Below are positions 17,641-25,504 of a DNA stretch of 64,000 nt, piece after piece (within the stretch, counting starts at the first letter, position 1; each line of letters starts with the position of its first letter). The DNA is from Propionicimonas sp020161015. GTDB lineage: Bacteria > Actinomycetota > Actinomycetes > Propionibacteriales > Propionibacteriaceae. The notes beneath the pieces are model-generated. The model saw only the letters and a program-made list of their open reading frames with translations, had not been told where the DNA came from and did no database searches. The translations under genes and the position numbers were made by a program. Where the stretch lies: positions 434,001 to 498,000 of the forward strand of contig NZ_CAXWGX010000023.1 of NCBI RefSeq assembly GCF_964266745.1. Direction: 5' to 3'.

Positions 17641-17704
17641 CGGATCAGGCCTCCTCGCTGCGGAGTTCTGCACGCGCCTGGCACGAAGTCGCCAACCAGC
17701 GAGG
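17622..17704 (+). promoter_or_regulatory. leuA attenuator / Shine-Dalgarno switch
   Basis: An 11-bp perfect stem forms between CCGCAGCGAGG (17622-17632, inside the leader peptide) and CCTCGCTGCGG (17653-17663). The same right arm can instead pair 8 bp with CAGCGAGG (17697-17704), which is the leuA ribosome binding region. The two pairings exclude each other. No T-run follows the hairpin, so control is more likely translational than by termination. The pairings are read from sequence; the direction of control is inferred. Confidence 0.7.
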
Positions 17705-17709
17705 AACCG

Positions 17710-19494
17710 ATGACCACCCACTCTTTCCCGACGCGTATCCAGCCTGCGCCGGTGCAGCAGCCCAGCCCGATGCCGTTCGGCCGCTACACGCCGTTCCAGC
17801 CGATCGACCTGCCCGACCGGACCTGGCCGACGAAGAAGATCACCGCGGCGCCCCGCTGGTTGTCCACCGACCTGCGGGACGGGAACCAGGCGCTGATCGA
17901 CCCGATGACGCCGTCGCGGAAGCGGAAGATGTTCGACCTCCTGGTCCGGATGGGCTACAAGGAGATCGAGATCGGGTTCCCGTCCGCCTCGCAGACCGAC
18001 TTCGACTTCGTGCGCAGCCTGATCACCTCCGACGCCGTCCCCGACGATGTCACCATCAGCGTCCTGACCCAAGCCCGTGAGGACCTGATCGAACGCACCG
18101 CGCAGTCCCTGATCGGGGCGAAGCGGGCGACCATCCACATGTACAACGCGACAGCGGAACTGTTCCGGCGGGTGGTGTTCAACATCGACGAGGCGCAGTG
18201 CATCGCCATGGCGTCCCGGGGCACCGAACTGGTCATGAAGTACGCCGAGCAGAACCTCGGCGACGTCGAGTTCGGTTACGAGTACAGCCCCGAGATCTTC
18301 ACGCAGACGCCGACCGACTTCGCCATCGAGGTCTGCAACGCCGTGTCGGACGTGTGGCAGCCCGGGCCGGGCAGGGAGATCATCTTCAACCTGCCGGCGA
18401 CGGTCGAGCGGTCCACCCCGAACACCTACGCCGACCAGATCGAGTACTTCGGACGGCACATCCGCAACCGCGAGCACGTCTGCATCTCGCTGCACCCGCA
18501 CAACGACCGCGGGACCGCCGTGGCCGCCACGGAGCTGGCCGTCATGGCCGGTGCCGACCGCGTCGAGGGCTGCCTGTTCGGCCACGGCGAGCGCACCGGC
18601 AATGTCGACCTGGTGACCCTGGGGCTGAACCTGTTCAGCCAGGGCATCGACCCGAAGATCGACTTCTCCGACATCGACGAGATCCGTCGGACGGTGGAGT
18701 ACTGCACCAACCTGCCGGTCCACCCGCGCCACCCGTACGCGGGGGACCTGGTCTACACCGCCTTCTCCGGCTCCCACCAGGACGCCATCAAGAAGGGGCT
18801 GGAGGTGCTGGAGAACCAGGCCGCTTCCCAGGGGAAGTCTCTGCACGAGATCCCCTGGGAGGCGCCCTACCTCCCGATCGACCCGCACGACGTCGGCCGC
18901 ACCTACGAGGCCGTGATCCGGGTCAACAGCCAGTCCGGCAAGGGCGGGATGGCGTACATCATGAAGTCCGAGCACCACATGGACCTGCCGCGTCGGCTCC
19001 AGATGGAGTTCTCCCGCGTGGTCCAGCAGCGCACCGACTCGCAGGGCGGCGAGGTGTCGCCGGAGGAGATGTGGCGGATCTTCGCCGACGAGTACCTGGC
19101 CGACGTGGAGCCGCTGAGCCTGGTGACGGTGAAGTCGGTGTCGAACGGGCACGGCTACTCGGTGACGACCACCGTCCACGACCGTGGGGTGGAGCGCGAG
19201 ATCACCGGGGAGGGCAACGGCCCGGTGTCGGCCTTCGTGGACGCCCTCGGCATCCTCGGCTACCGGGTGCGCGTCCTCGACTACACCGAGCACGCCCTGT
19301 CCTCCGGTGGTGACGCGATGGCCGCCGCCTACGTGGAGGCCGAGCTCGGCGAGGGGGAGGACGCCCACGTCCTGTGGGGCGTCGGCCTGCACGAGTCGAT
19401 CGTGACCGCCTCGCTGCGCGCCGTCGTCGGTGCGATCAACCGGGAGGCGCGCCGCGCCGCCGCCGAGGCCGTCCCGCCGGAGCCCCGCCCCTGA
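17710..19494 (+). CDS. leuA: 2-isopropylmalate synthase
   Basis: It catalyses the first committed step of leucine synthesis, condensing acetyl-CoA with 2-oxoisovalerate. 594 residues, the long actinobacterial type: the TIM-barrel domain has the signature LSTDLRDGNQAL, the metal motif HPHNDRG and GCLFGHGERTGNVDL, followed by a C-terminal LeuA dimer regulatory domain (from about residue 450) that binds leucine for feedback inhibition. ATG 17710 follows CAGCGAGGAACC. It is controlled by the leader region just upstream. Its TGA stop is itself the start of the first 20-bp repeat unit. Confidence 0.96.
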   Translation: MTTHSFPTRIQPAPVQQPSPMPFGRYTPFQPIDLPDRTWPTKKITAAPRWLSTDLRDGNQALIDPMTPSRKRKMFDLLVRMGYKEIEIGFPSASQTDFDFVRSLITSDAVPDDVTISVLTQAREDLIERTAQSLIGAKRATIHMYNATAELFRRVVFNIDEAQCIAMASRGTELVMKYAEQNLGDVEFGYEYSPEIFTQTPTDFAIEVCNAVSDVWQPGPGREIIFNLPATVERSTPNTYADQIEYFGRHIRNREHVCISLHPHNDRGTAVAATELAVMAGADRVEGCLFGHGERTGNVDLVTLGLNLFSQGIDPKIDFSDIDEIRRTVEYCTNLPVHPRHPYAGDLVYTAFSGSHQDAIKKGLEVLENQAASQGKSLHEIPWEAPYLPIDPHDVGRTYEAVIRVNSQSGKGGMAYIMKSEHHMDLPRRLQMEFSRVVQQRTDSQGGEVSPEEMWRIFADEYLADVEPLSLVTVKSVSNGHGYSVTTTVHDRGVEREITGEGNGPVSAFVDALGILGYRVRVLDYTEHALSSGGDAMAAAYVEAELGEGEDAHVLWGVGLHESIVTASLRAVVGAINREARRAAAEAVPPEPRP

Positions 19495-19655
19495 GGGCCA
19501 GCGTTCCCGCGTGAGGGCCAGCGTTCCCGCGTGAGGGCCAGCGTTCCCGCGTGAGGGCCAGCGTTCCCGCGTGAGGGCCAGCGTTCCCGCGTGAGGGCCA
19601 GCCTTCTCGCCGAGGGCCCGTGCACAGGGGCTGGCCCTCGGCGATAAGGCTGGCC
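19492..19655. repeat. 20-bp tandem repeat array ending in a 23-bp hairpin
   Basis: Five perfect copies of TGAGGGCCAGCGTTCCCGCG run head to tail from 19492 to 19591, followed by a diverged copy. The diverged copy is the left arm (19596-19618) of a hairpin whose right arm is 19633-19655; 22 of 23 pairs match and the loop is 14 nt. The core GAGGGCCAGC recurs at 20666 and 42868. There are no unique spacers between units, so this is not a CRISPR array. The rest of the gap up to 19775 holds the direct repeat GGCGCCTGTGGA at 19691 and 19723, a possible operator for the next gene. Confidence 0.9.
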
Positions 19656-19775
19656 TTCGATGCGCTGGGGCAGGGGACGCTCGCGGCGTCGGCGCCTGTG
19701 GACAAACAGGGATCGGGACGGTGGCGCCTGTGGAGAGGTGACGGCCAACGTCGTCGCCCGCCGAAGATGACCGGC

Positions 19776-20720
19776 ATGACGGTCATCAGCTACTCCCAGT
19801 GGATCGACAGCGGACGGACGCGCGCGGCCCTGAGGGCCGCAGTCGCCTCCGGCGAGGTGGTGAGGCTGCGGCGCGGGGTCGTCGCAGAGCCTGGGGATCC
19901 CGGCGCGGTCAGCCTCCACCGTCTCAGGATCCTCGGCGCCGCGCCGGTTCTCGGCCCCTCCACCTTCTTCGGGCACGAGTCGGCCGCGGTCCTGCACGGG
20001 CTCCCTCTGCTGACGAACCGGCTCGACGAGGTCGTCGCCGTCCGGGCCGGCGGGGGGCACGGCGCGATCACGGCTACCCTCCACGCCCGGAGGGCGCAGC
20101 TGGGTGCGGACGACGTCACCCTCGTCGACGGACTGCCTGCGACGAGCCTGGGCAGGACGATCTCCGACCTCGCCCGGCGGCTGCCCTTCCCTGAGGCGGT
20201 GATGGTCATCGACGCGGGCCTGCGGCTCGGCTGCGACCGGGCGGAACTCCTGGGCAGGTGCGCTGCCGGCCGTGGCTGCCGGATGGCGGAGCGGGCGGTG
20301 CTCTTCGGCGACCCGCTGGCCGAGAGCCCCGGCGAGTCGCTCAGCCGGGTCCGTTTCCACCAGGCGCGGCTCCCCGTCCCCGAACTCCAGCACGAGGTGT
20401 TCGACCACGACGGCGAGCTCGTGGGGCGACTCGACTTCTGGTGGCGCGACCAGGGCCTCGCCGGGGAGTTCGACGGTCTGGTGAAGTACGGCCGGCTGCT
20501 CCGTCCCGGCGAGTCGGTCGAGCAGGTGGTCCTCGCGGAGAAGCGGCGAGAGCAGCGGCTCTTCGACCTCGGGATCCGGGTGATCCGGTGGACGTGGTCC
20601 GACCTGTGGAGTCCTGCGCTCACCGCGCGTGTCGCCGCGGCCCTCCAGCGTCCGGACGCCGTGCCGAGGGCCAGCCTTGTCGCCGAGGGCTCGCCCCAGG
20701 GTGCTGGTCCTCGGCATTAG
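19776..20720 (+). CDS. solitary AbiEi-like/DUF559-like protein
   Basis: A 314-residue protein of a type common in actinobacteria. The N-terminal part is a winged-helix-like domain similar to AbiEi antitoxins (RTRAALRAAVASGEVVRLRRGVVAE). The C-terminal part has RLDFWWRDQGLAGEFDG and EKRREQRLFDLGIRVIRW, the Asp, Glu-x-Asp and Lys arrangement of PD-(D/E)XK/DUF559 nuclease-like folds. No AbiEii toxin is adjacent, so it is not a complete toxin-antitoxin pair. The last 18 or so codons are made of the flanking 20-bp repeat. ATG 19767 is an alternative start three codons upstream. Confidence 0.65.
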   Translation: MTVISYSQWIDSGRTRAALRAAVASGEVVRLRRGVVAEPGDPGAVSLHRLRILGAAPVLGPSTFFGHESAAVLHGLPLLTNRLDEVVAVRAGGGHGAITATLHARRAQLGADDVTLVDGLPATSLGRTISDLARRLPFPEAVMVIDAGLRLGCDRAELLGRCAAGRGCRMAERAVLFGDPLAESPGESLSRVRFHQARLPVPELQHEVFDHDGELVGRLDFWWRDQGLAGEFDGLVKYGRLLRPGESVEQVVLAEKRREQRLFDLGIRVIRWTWSDLWSPALTARVAAALQRPDAVPRASLVAEGSPQGAGPRH

Positions 20721-20885
20721 GGCTGGCCCTCGGCGGTGGGGGCTGGTCCTCAGGGTGGTGTTTGGGCGCCGGGGGCAGGGGGCTGGCCCTCGGCGGTGGG
20801 GGCTGGCCCTCGGCGGTGAGGGCTGGCCGTCGGGGCTGGGGGCTGGCCGTCGGTCGCGGAGGCTGGCTCTCGGGGACCGAGGGCG
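20662..20885. repeat. second array of the 20-bp repeat, mainly inverted
   Basis: One forward unit lies inside the 3' end of the preceding gene (from 20666). From 20721 to about 20875 there are reverse-orientation units of the form GGCTGGCCCTCGGCGGTGGG at 20-nt steps, several diverged. The core GCTGGCCCTC is the reverse complement of the core at 19492, so the AbiEi-like gene lies between inverted arrays. It occupies most of the 235-bp gap before argG; I see no gene or terminator there. Confidence 0.88.
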
Positions 20886-20955
20886 CTGCGCGGCGCCGGC
20901 TCACGGGCGCGGGCGCGGCGGAGGGTGCCGGGCGGGGGCCGATAGGATCGCCCCC

Positions 20956-22374
20956 ATGCCCAAGGTGCTCACCGAACTCCCTGCCGGCGAACGCGTCGGC
21001 CTCGCCTTCTCCGGCGGCCTGGACACGTCCGTCGCCGTGGCCTGGATGCGCGAGAAGGGCGCGATCCCGTGCACCTACACCGCCAACCTCGGCCAGTACG
21101 ACGAGCCCGACATCGAGTCGGTGCCGGGCCGGGCCGGCGTCTACGGTGCCGAGATCTCCCGGATGGTCGACTGCACCACGGCGATGGTGGAGGAGGGGCT
21201 CGCCGCCCTGACCTGCGGCGCCTTCCACATCCGCACCGGCGGACGCACCTACTTCAACACCACGCCGATCGGCCGTGCGGTCACCGGCACCATGCTCGTC
21301 AACGCCATGCGCGAGGACGACGTCTGGATCTGGGGCGACGGTTCCACCTACAAGGGCAACGACATCGAGCGGTTCTACCGCTACGGCCTGATGGCCAACC
21401 CGCAGCTGCGCATCTACAAGCCCTGGCTGGACGCAGACTTCGTCCGCGAGCTGGGCGGACGCGCGGAGATGTCCCAGTGGCTGACCGAGCGCGGGCTGCC
21501 GTACCGCGACTCCAAGGAGAAGGCCTACTCCACCGACGCCAACATCTGGGGGGCGACCCACGAGGCCAAGGAACTGGAGAACCTCGACACCGGCATCGAG
21601 ATCGTCGAGCCGATCATGGGCGTCCGCTTCTGGGATCCCGCCGTCGAGATCGCCACCGAGGACGTCACGGTGAGCTTCGAGCAGGGCCGTCCGGTCGCGA
21701 TCAACGGACGGGCATTCGCCACGGCCGTCGAGCTGGTGCTCGAGGCCAACGCGATCGGCGGACGCCACGGCCTGGGCATGAGCGACCAGATCGAGAACCG
21801 CATCATCGAGGCGAAGAGCCGCGGCATCTACGAGGCCCCCGGCATGGCCCTGCTCCACATCGGCTACGAGCGCCTGGTCACCGCGATCCACAACGAGGAC
21901 ACCCTCGCCAACTACCAGATCGAGGGACGCAAGCTCGGTCGCCTGATGTACGAGGGACGCTGGCTCGACCCGCAGTCGCTGATGATCCGCGAGTCCCTGC
22001 AGCGCTGGGTCGGCTCGGCGGTCACCGGCTCGGTGACCCTGCGCCTGCGTCGTGGTGACGACTACTCGATCCTCGACACCGCGGGCCCCGCGTTCTCCTA
22101 CCACCCGGAGAAGCTGTCGATGGAGCGCGTCGGCGACGCGGCCTTCGGCCCGCTCGACCGGATCGGCCAGCTGACGATGCGCAACCTCGACATCGCCGAC
22201 TCCCGCACCCGGCTCGAGCAGTACGCGCAGCTGGGCCTGGTCGGCGGGGAGGTGTCCGCGCTCGTCGGCCAGCTCGACCAGGGACGCGCTGCGGCGATCA
22301 CCGCCGGCAACGCCACCGAGCCCGACATCGAGGCCGCACAGAACCGCTCCGGCATGGAGGCCGGCGCCGACTGA
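20956..22374 (+). CDS. argG: argininosuccinate synthase (long, E. coli-type)
   Basis: It joins citrulline and aspartate using ATP in arginine synthesis. 472 residues. The PP-loop is AFSGGLDTSVAVAWM. The stretches GRTYFNTTPIGRAVTGTMLV and WGDGSTYKGNDIERFYRYGL agree closely with the E. coli-type enzyme rather than the roughly 400-residue type. No other arginine genes are nearby. A -10 TAGGAT (20943-20948) ends 7 nt before the ATG and no ribosome binding site is present, so the mRNA is probably leaderless. Confidence 0.95.
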   Translation: MPKVLTELPAGERVGLAFSGGLDTSVAVAWMREKGAIPCTYTANLGQYDEPDIESVPGRAGVYGAEISRMVDCTTAMVEEGLAALTCGAFHIRTGGRTYFNTTPIGRAVTGTMLVNAMREDDVWIWGDGSTYKGNDIERFYRYGLMANPQLRIYKPWLDADFVRELGGRAEMSQWLTERGLPYRDSKEKAYSTDANIWGATHEAKELENLDTGIEIVEPIMGVRFWDPAVEIATEDVTVSFEQGRPVAINGRAFATAVELVLEANAIGGRHGLGMSDQIENRIIEAKSRGIYEAPGMALLHIGYERLVTAIHNEDTLANYQIEGRKLGRLMYEGRWLDPQSLMIRESLQRWVGSAVTGSVTLRLRRGDDYSILDTAGPAFSYHPEKLSMERVGDAAFGPLDRIGQLTMRNLDIADSRTRLEQYAQLGLVGGEVSALVGQLDQGRAAAITAGNATEPDIEAAQNRSGMEAGAD

Positions 22375-22393
22375 GAGCCGGCTCCCGGCCTTC

Positions 22394-23200
22394 TCAGCCG
22401 GGCAGCTCGTCCGGGCGGACGGTGTTCGGCTCGGCCCCGCCGTAGCGGCGGTCGCGTCCGGCGTACTGCTCGACCGCGCGCCACAGGTCGCGGCGGTCGA
22501 AGTCCGGCCACAGGCGGTCCATGAACACCATTTCGGCGTACGCCGACTGCCAGAGCAGGAAGTTGGACGTGCGCTGCTCGCCCGACGAGCGGATGAACAG
22601 GTCGACGTCGGGGATGTCCGGCTCGTCGAGGAAGCGCCGGAACCGTTCCTCGGTGAGCCGGGACGGGTCCAGCTCGCCGCGGGCCGCTGCCGCGGCGATC
22701 GCGCGGGCGGCGTCCACGATCTCGGCACGGCCGCCGTAGTTCACGCAGAACTGGAGGGTCAGCACGTCGTTGCCCGCGCTCTGGCGCTCGGCGTCCTGGA
22801 GCTCGGAGATCACGCTGCGCCACAGCCGCGGTGCCCTCCCGGCCCACCGGATCCGGACGCCCATCGCGTCCAGCTGATCGCGGCGGCGGTGGATCACATC
22901 GCGGTTGAAGCCCATCAGCCAGCGCACCTCGTCGGGCGAGCGTCGCCAGTTCTCGGTCGAGAACGCGTACGCCGACAGGTAGGTGATGCCCACCTCGATC
23001 GCGCCCTCGATCACGTCGAACAGGGCGTCCTCTCCGCGGGCGTGGCCGGCCGTGCGCGGCAGGTTCCGGGCCTTGGCCCACCGCCCGTTGCCGTCCATCA
23101 CGATCGCGACGTGGCGGGGGAGCGCCTTCGGCTCGATCGCCGGCGGCCGCGCCCCGGACGGGTGCGGTGTGGGGGGACGGATCTGCTTGCGCGTGGCCAC
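22394..23200 (-). CDS. uppS: cis-prenyltransferase (undecaprenyl/polyprenyl diphosphate synthase)
   Basis: It extends an allylic diphosphate with isopentenyl units in Z-configuration to make the lipid carrier for cell-wall synthesis. 268 residues. Motifs: HVAIVMDGNGRWAK with catalytic Asp, YAFSTENWRRS, FCVNYGGRAEI, and the C-terminal DLFIRSSGEQRTSNFLLWQSAYAE. The N-terminal 25 residues are a Pro-rich extension. Chain length of the product cannot be read from sequence. It converges on argG with a 19-bp gap. Confidence 0.94.
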   Translation of the reverse strand: MATRKQIRPPTPHPSGARPPAIEPKALPRHVAIVMDGNGRWAKARNLPRTAGHARGEDALFDVIEGAIEVGITYLSAYAFSTENWRRSPDEVRWLMGFNRDVIHRRRDQLDAMGVRIRWAGRAPRLWRSVISELQDAERQSAGNDVLTLQFCVNYGGRAEIVDAARAIAAAAARGELDPSRLTEERFRRFLDEPDIPDVDLFIRSSGEQRTSNFLLWQSAYAEMVFMDRLWPDFDRRDLWRAVEQYAGRDRRYGGAEPNTVRPDELPG

Positions 23201-23280
23201 GCCAGCAGCCTAGGGGAGGAAGGCGGATCGACACCCCCTGGCCCGGCTGAACAAACCTGAGCGTGGTCGACTCAACCCGC

Positions 23281-23340
23281 TTGAAAGTCGGCGTCGCCGG
23301 GGGCAGACTGGGATTGGCACTCGGGAAGGCAGAGTGCTAA
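23281..23340 (+). promoter_or_regulatory. hsp20 promoter with CIRCE operator
   Basis: A -35 TTGAAA (23281-23286) and -10 CAGACT (23304-23309) have a 17-nt spacer. Five bases after the -10 lies TTGGCACTC (23314-23322), nine bases, then GAGTGCTAA (23332-23340), which differs from consensus CIRCE at one base only. HrcA bound here would cover the transcription start. The start codon of hsp20 is 24 bp further on. Confidence 0.93.
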
Positions 23341-23364
23341 GACAAGCGAGAGGAGCTAGCCGAC

Positions 23365-23796
23365 ATGGCACGCGCATTTGATCCCTTCCGTGAGATGGAT
23401 CGCTGGTTCTCCGACGTCCCCCGTACGCCCGCCAGCGCCGCCATGCCCATGGACCTGTACCGCGAGGGCGACGCGTTCGTCGCCCGCATCGACCTGCCCG
23501 GCGTCGATCCCGGCACCATCGACGTCGACGTCGACGACCGCACCCTCACCGTTCGCGCCCAGCGCAAGGTGGACGCCACCGAAGAGCAGAAGTGGCTCGT
23601 CCGGGAGCGCCCGGCCGGCACCTTCGCCCGGCAGCTGACGCTCGGGTACGGGGTCGCCCTCGACCGGATCGGCGCCGAGTACCGCGACGGCGTGCTCGAG
23701 CTGAGGATCCCGGTGGCCGAGGAGGCCAAGCCGCGCAAGATCAGCGTCGCCCACTCCGGCGGGCCGACGCAGATCGAGGGCTCGGTCGAGAGCTGA
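23365..23796 (+). CDS. Hsp20 family small heat-shock protein
   Basis: 143 residues forming an alpha-crystallin domain (about residues 38-130) that acts as an ATP-independent holding chaperone. Typical segments are MPMDLYREGDAFVARIDLPGVDPGTIDVDVDDRTLTVRA in the first half and the late GVLELRIPVAEEAKPRKI, which contains the conserved IxI-like pair region. GAGAGGAG precedes the ATG. It stands alone between its CIRCE promoter and a strong hairpin, so HrcA is probably its main regulator. Confidence 0.93.
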   Translation: MARAFDPFREMDRWFSDVPRTPASAAMPMDLYREGDAFVARIDLPGVDPGTIDVDVDDRTLTVRAQRKVDATEEQKWLVRERPAGTFARQLTLGYGVALDRIGAEYRDGVLELRIPVAEEAKPRKISVAHSGGPTQIEGSVES

Positions 23797-23804
23797 GCAC
23801 GTCC

Positions 23805-23853
23805 CACACGCAGGAGCGCCACCGACCCCCGGCCGGTGGCGCTCCTGCGTGTG
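23805..23853. terminator. 19-bp perfect hairpin, bidirectional terminator
   Basis: A perfect 19-bp stem (23805-23823 with 23835-23853) and an 11-nt loop lie between the convergent hsp20 and aldo/keto reductase genes. No T-run is present on either side, as is common in high-GC actinobacteria. The position between two converging 3' ends supports termination in both directions. Confidence 0.8.
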
Positions 23854-23860
23854 AAGCCGC

Positions 23861-24799
23861 TCAGGCGAACGACGCGGACGCCTTCGTGAGCCGGTGGGCC
23901 TGCGAGCGGGAGAGCTTCAGGCCGGCGGCCGCCATGATCGCCGGCAGTTGCTCGACAGAACTGGCGGACGCGATGGGGGCGGTGACGCCCGGCTGCTGGC
24001 GCAGCCAGGCCAGCGCGACAGTGGCGGGCTCGACGCCCAGCTCGTCGGCGACCCCGACGACCGCGTCCACCACGTCGAACCCCGCGTCGGTGGCGAAGCT
24101 GCGGACGCGCGCCGCGCGCGGGCCGTGTGCCGACTCGCCGCGGGCGTACTTGCCGGTGAGGAAGCCCGCCGCCAGCCCGTAGTAGGGAACGATCGCGAGG
24201 TGGTGCTCTGCGCACAGGGCGGCCAGGCCGGAGGACTCGACCTCGGCGCGGTGCACGAGGTTGTACTGCGGCTGGACGGCGACGGGCAGCGCCAGGTCCT
24301 CTGCCGTGGCCACCTCGATCACCTCCGCGACCCGCGCGGGGGTGAAGTTCGACAGCCCGTAGTGGCGCACCGCGCCCGAGCGCACGAGCTGGTCGAACAC
24401 CCCCAGCCACTCGGCGGTGGGCACGTGCGGGTCGTCCTCGTGGGCGTAGTACAGGTCGATGGTCTCCACGCCGAGGCGCCGGCGCGAGCCGTCCAGGCAG
24501 ATCTTGATGTTCGCCGGACGCAGGCCGCGGTGGATCGGGTGCTTGGCGACCTTGGTGGCCACGACGATGCCGTCGCGGCCGCCGTGGTGCCGCAGCCAGC
24601 CGCCGATGATCGTCTCGGACTCACCTCCCCGGTGCCCGGGCACCCAGGAGGAGTAGACGTCGGCGGTGTCGATGAAGTTGCCACCCGCCTCCGCGAACGC
24701 GTCGAGGATCGCCTCGGAGGCCGCCGGGTCGGCCGTCCAGCCGAAGACATTGCCGCCCAGGCAGATCGGAGACACTCTCAACGTCGAGATGCGGTGCAT
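23861..24799 (-). CDS. aldo/keto reductase
   Basis: An NADPH-dependent (beta/alpha)8 oxidoreductase of 312 residues. The catalytic tetrad is visible: Asp and Tyr in FIDTADVYSSW, Lys in VATKVAKHP and His in YYAHEDD. The C-terminal SASSVEQLPAIM is the cofactor-phosphate loop. The substrate is unknown; the form resembles the L-glyceraldehyde reductase/potassium-channel beta-subunit branch. It lies 9 bp downstream of the SIMPL gene, so the two form an operon. Confidence 0.9.
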   Translation of the reverse strand: MHRISTLRVSPICLGGNVFGWTADPAASEAILDAFAEAGGNFIDTADVYSSWVPGHRGGESETIIGGWLRHHGGRDGIVVATKVAKHPIHRGLRPANIKICLDGSRRRLGVETIDLYYAHEDDPHVPTAEWLGVFDQLVRSGAVRHYGLSNFTPARVAEVIEVATAEDLALPVAVQPQYNLVHRAEVESSGLAALCAEHHLAIVPYYGLAAGFLTGKYARGESAHGPRAARVRSFATDAGFDVVDAVVGVADELGVEPATVALAWLRQQPGVTAPIASASSVEQLPAIMAAAGLKLSRSQAHRLTKASASFA

Positions 24800-24808
24800 G
24801 GGCTCAGC

Positions 24809-25435
24809 CTAGGAGGCCAACTCGAAATCCACGCTCAGGTGCACGCGGAGTTCGGTCGTGGCGTTCAGTTCCAGGCCGAGGTCGACCGCCTCCCGGGCCG
24901 CGCGGGGGGCTGCGGCGTATGCCATCTCGGCCTGGGCCATCAGCGGACGAGGCCCCGGCACGCTCCAGGAGTCGGACGCGTTGGCGATGCCGGAGACCTG
25001 CTGGCCGGCAGCTGCGGCGACCGCGTCCGCCTTGCGCCTGGCCATCGTCATGGCCTGCGCGGTCGCGGGGATGCTCGCCTCGAACTCGTCGTAGACCCAC
25101 TCCAGGTGCTCCACGCTCACGCCGGGACGGTCGGACAGTGCCCCGAGCGCCTCGGGGAGGTGGGCGGGGTCGGCGGAGACGACCAGGGAGATCTCGATGC
25201 TCTGCGAGGTGAGGAGCTTGCCCTCCCGGGTGCCGAGGCGGACGCCGGTCACCTCGATCTGGTCCTCGCCCACCCCTCGTCCGCCCAGGTCGGCGACGAT
25301 CTCGCGCACCAGCGCCGACTTCTTGCCGGTCAGGTCGCCGGAGAAGGTGGAGGAGCCGCGCACCAGCGCGTGCACCCTGGCCGACGTGGCCGTGATCCGC
25401 ACGGTGTGGTCGACGGTGATCCGCAGGATTCCCAT
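24809..25435 (-). CDS. SIMPL (DUF541) domain protein without signal peptide
   Basis: 208 residues of the SIMPL fold, containing GRGVGEDQIEVTGVRL and a middle helix AQAMTMARRKADAVAAAAGQQV. Most SIMPL proteins are secreted or periplasmic; this one starts MGILRITVDHTVRITAT and has no hydrophobic leader, so it should be cytoplasmic. Function is unknown. It precedes the aldo/keto reductase by 9 bp. Confidence 0.8.
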   Translation of the reverse strand: MGILRITVDHTVRITATSARVHALVRGSSTFSGDLTGKKSALVREIVADLGGRGVGEDQIEVTGVRLGTREGKLLTSQSIEISLVVSADPAHLPEALGALSDRPGVSVEHLEWVYDEFEASIPATAQAMTMARRKADAVAAAAGQQVSGIANASDSWSVPGPRPLMAQAEMAYAAAPRAAREAVDLGLELNATTELRVHLSVDFELAS

Positions 25436-25504
25436 TGCGCGAGCCTAGTGTGCGGGTGCGGCGCGGGGGAGGCCCCGGCGGACGACGCCCGCCGGGGCCA
25501 CCGC

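Noticed and set aside
19492..19620. Possible CRISPR array in the tandem 20-bp units
   Set aside because: The units follow directly without spacers, are shorter than CRISPR repeats, and no cas gene is present.
19436..19786. Minus-strand peptide of repeated GPHAGTLALTRERWPSRGNA units
   Set aside because: It is only the translation of the tandem DNA repeat, open because 20-nt units in high GC rarely give stops; it has no promoter or ribosome binding site.
19776..20720. Complete AbiE toxin-antitoxin system
   Set aside because: Only the AbiEi-like part is present. The next gene is argG, and no AbiEii nucleotidyltransferase is adjacent.
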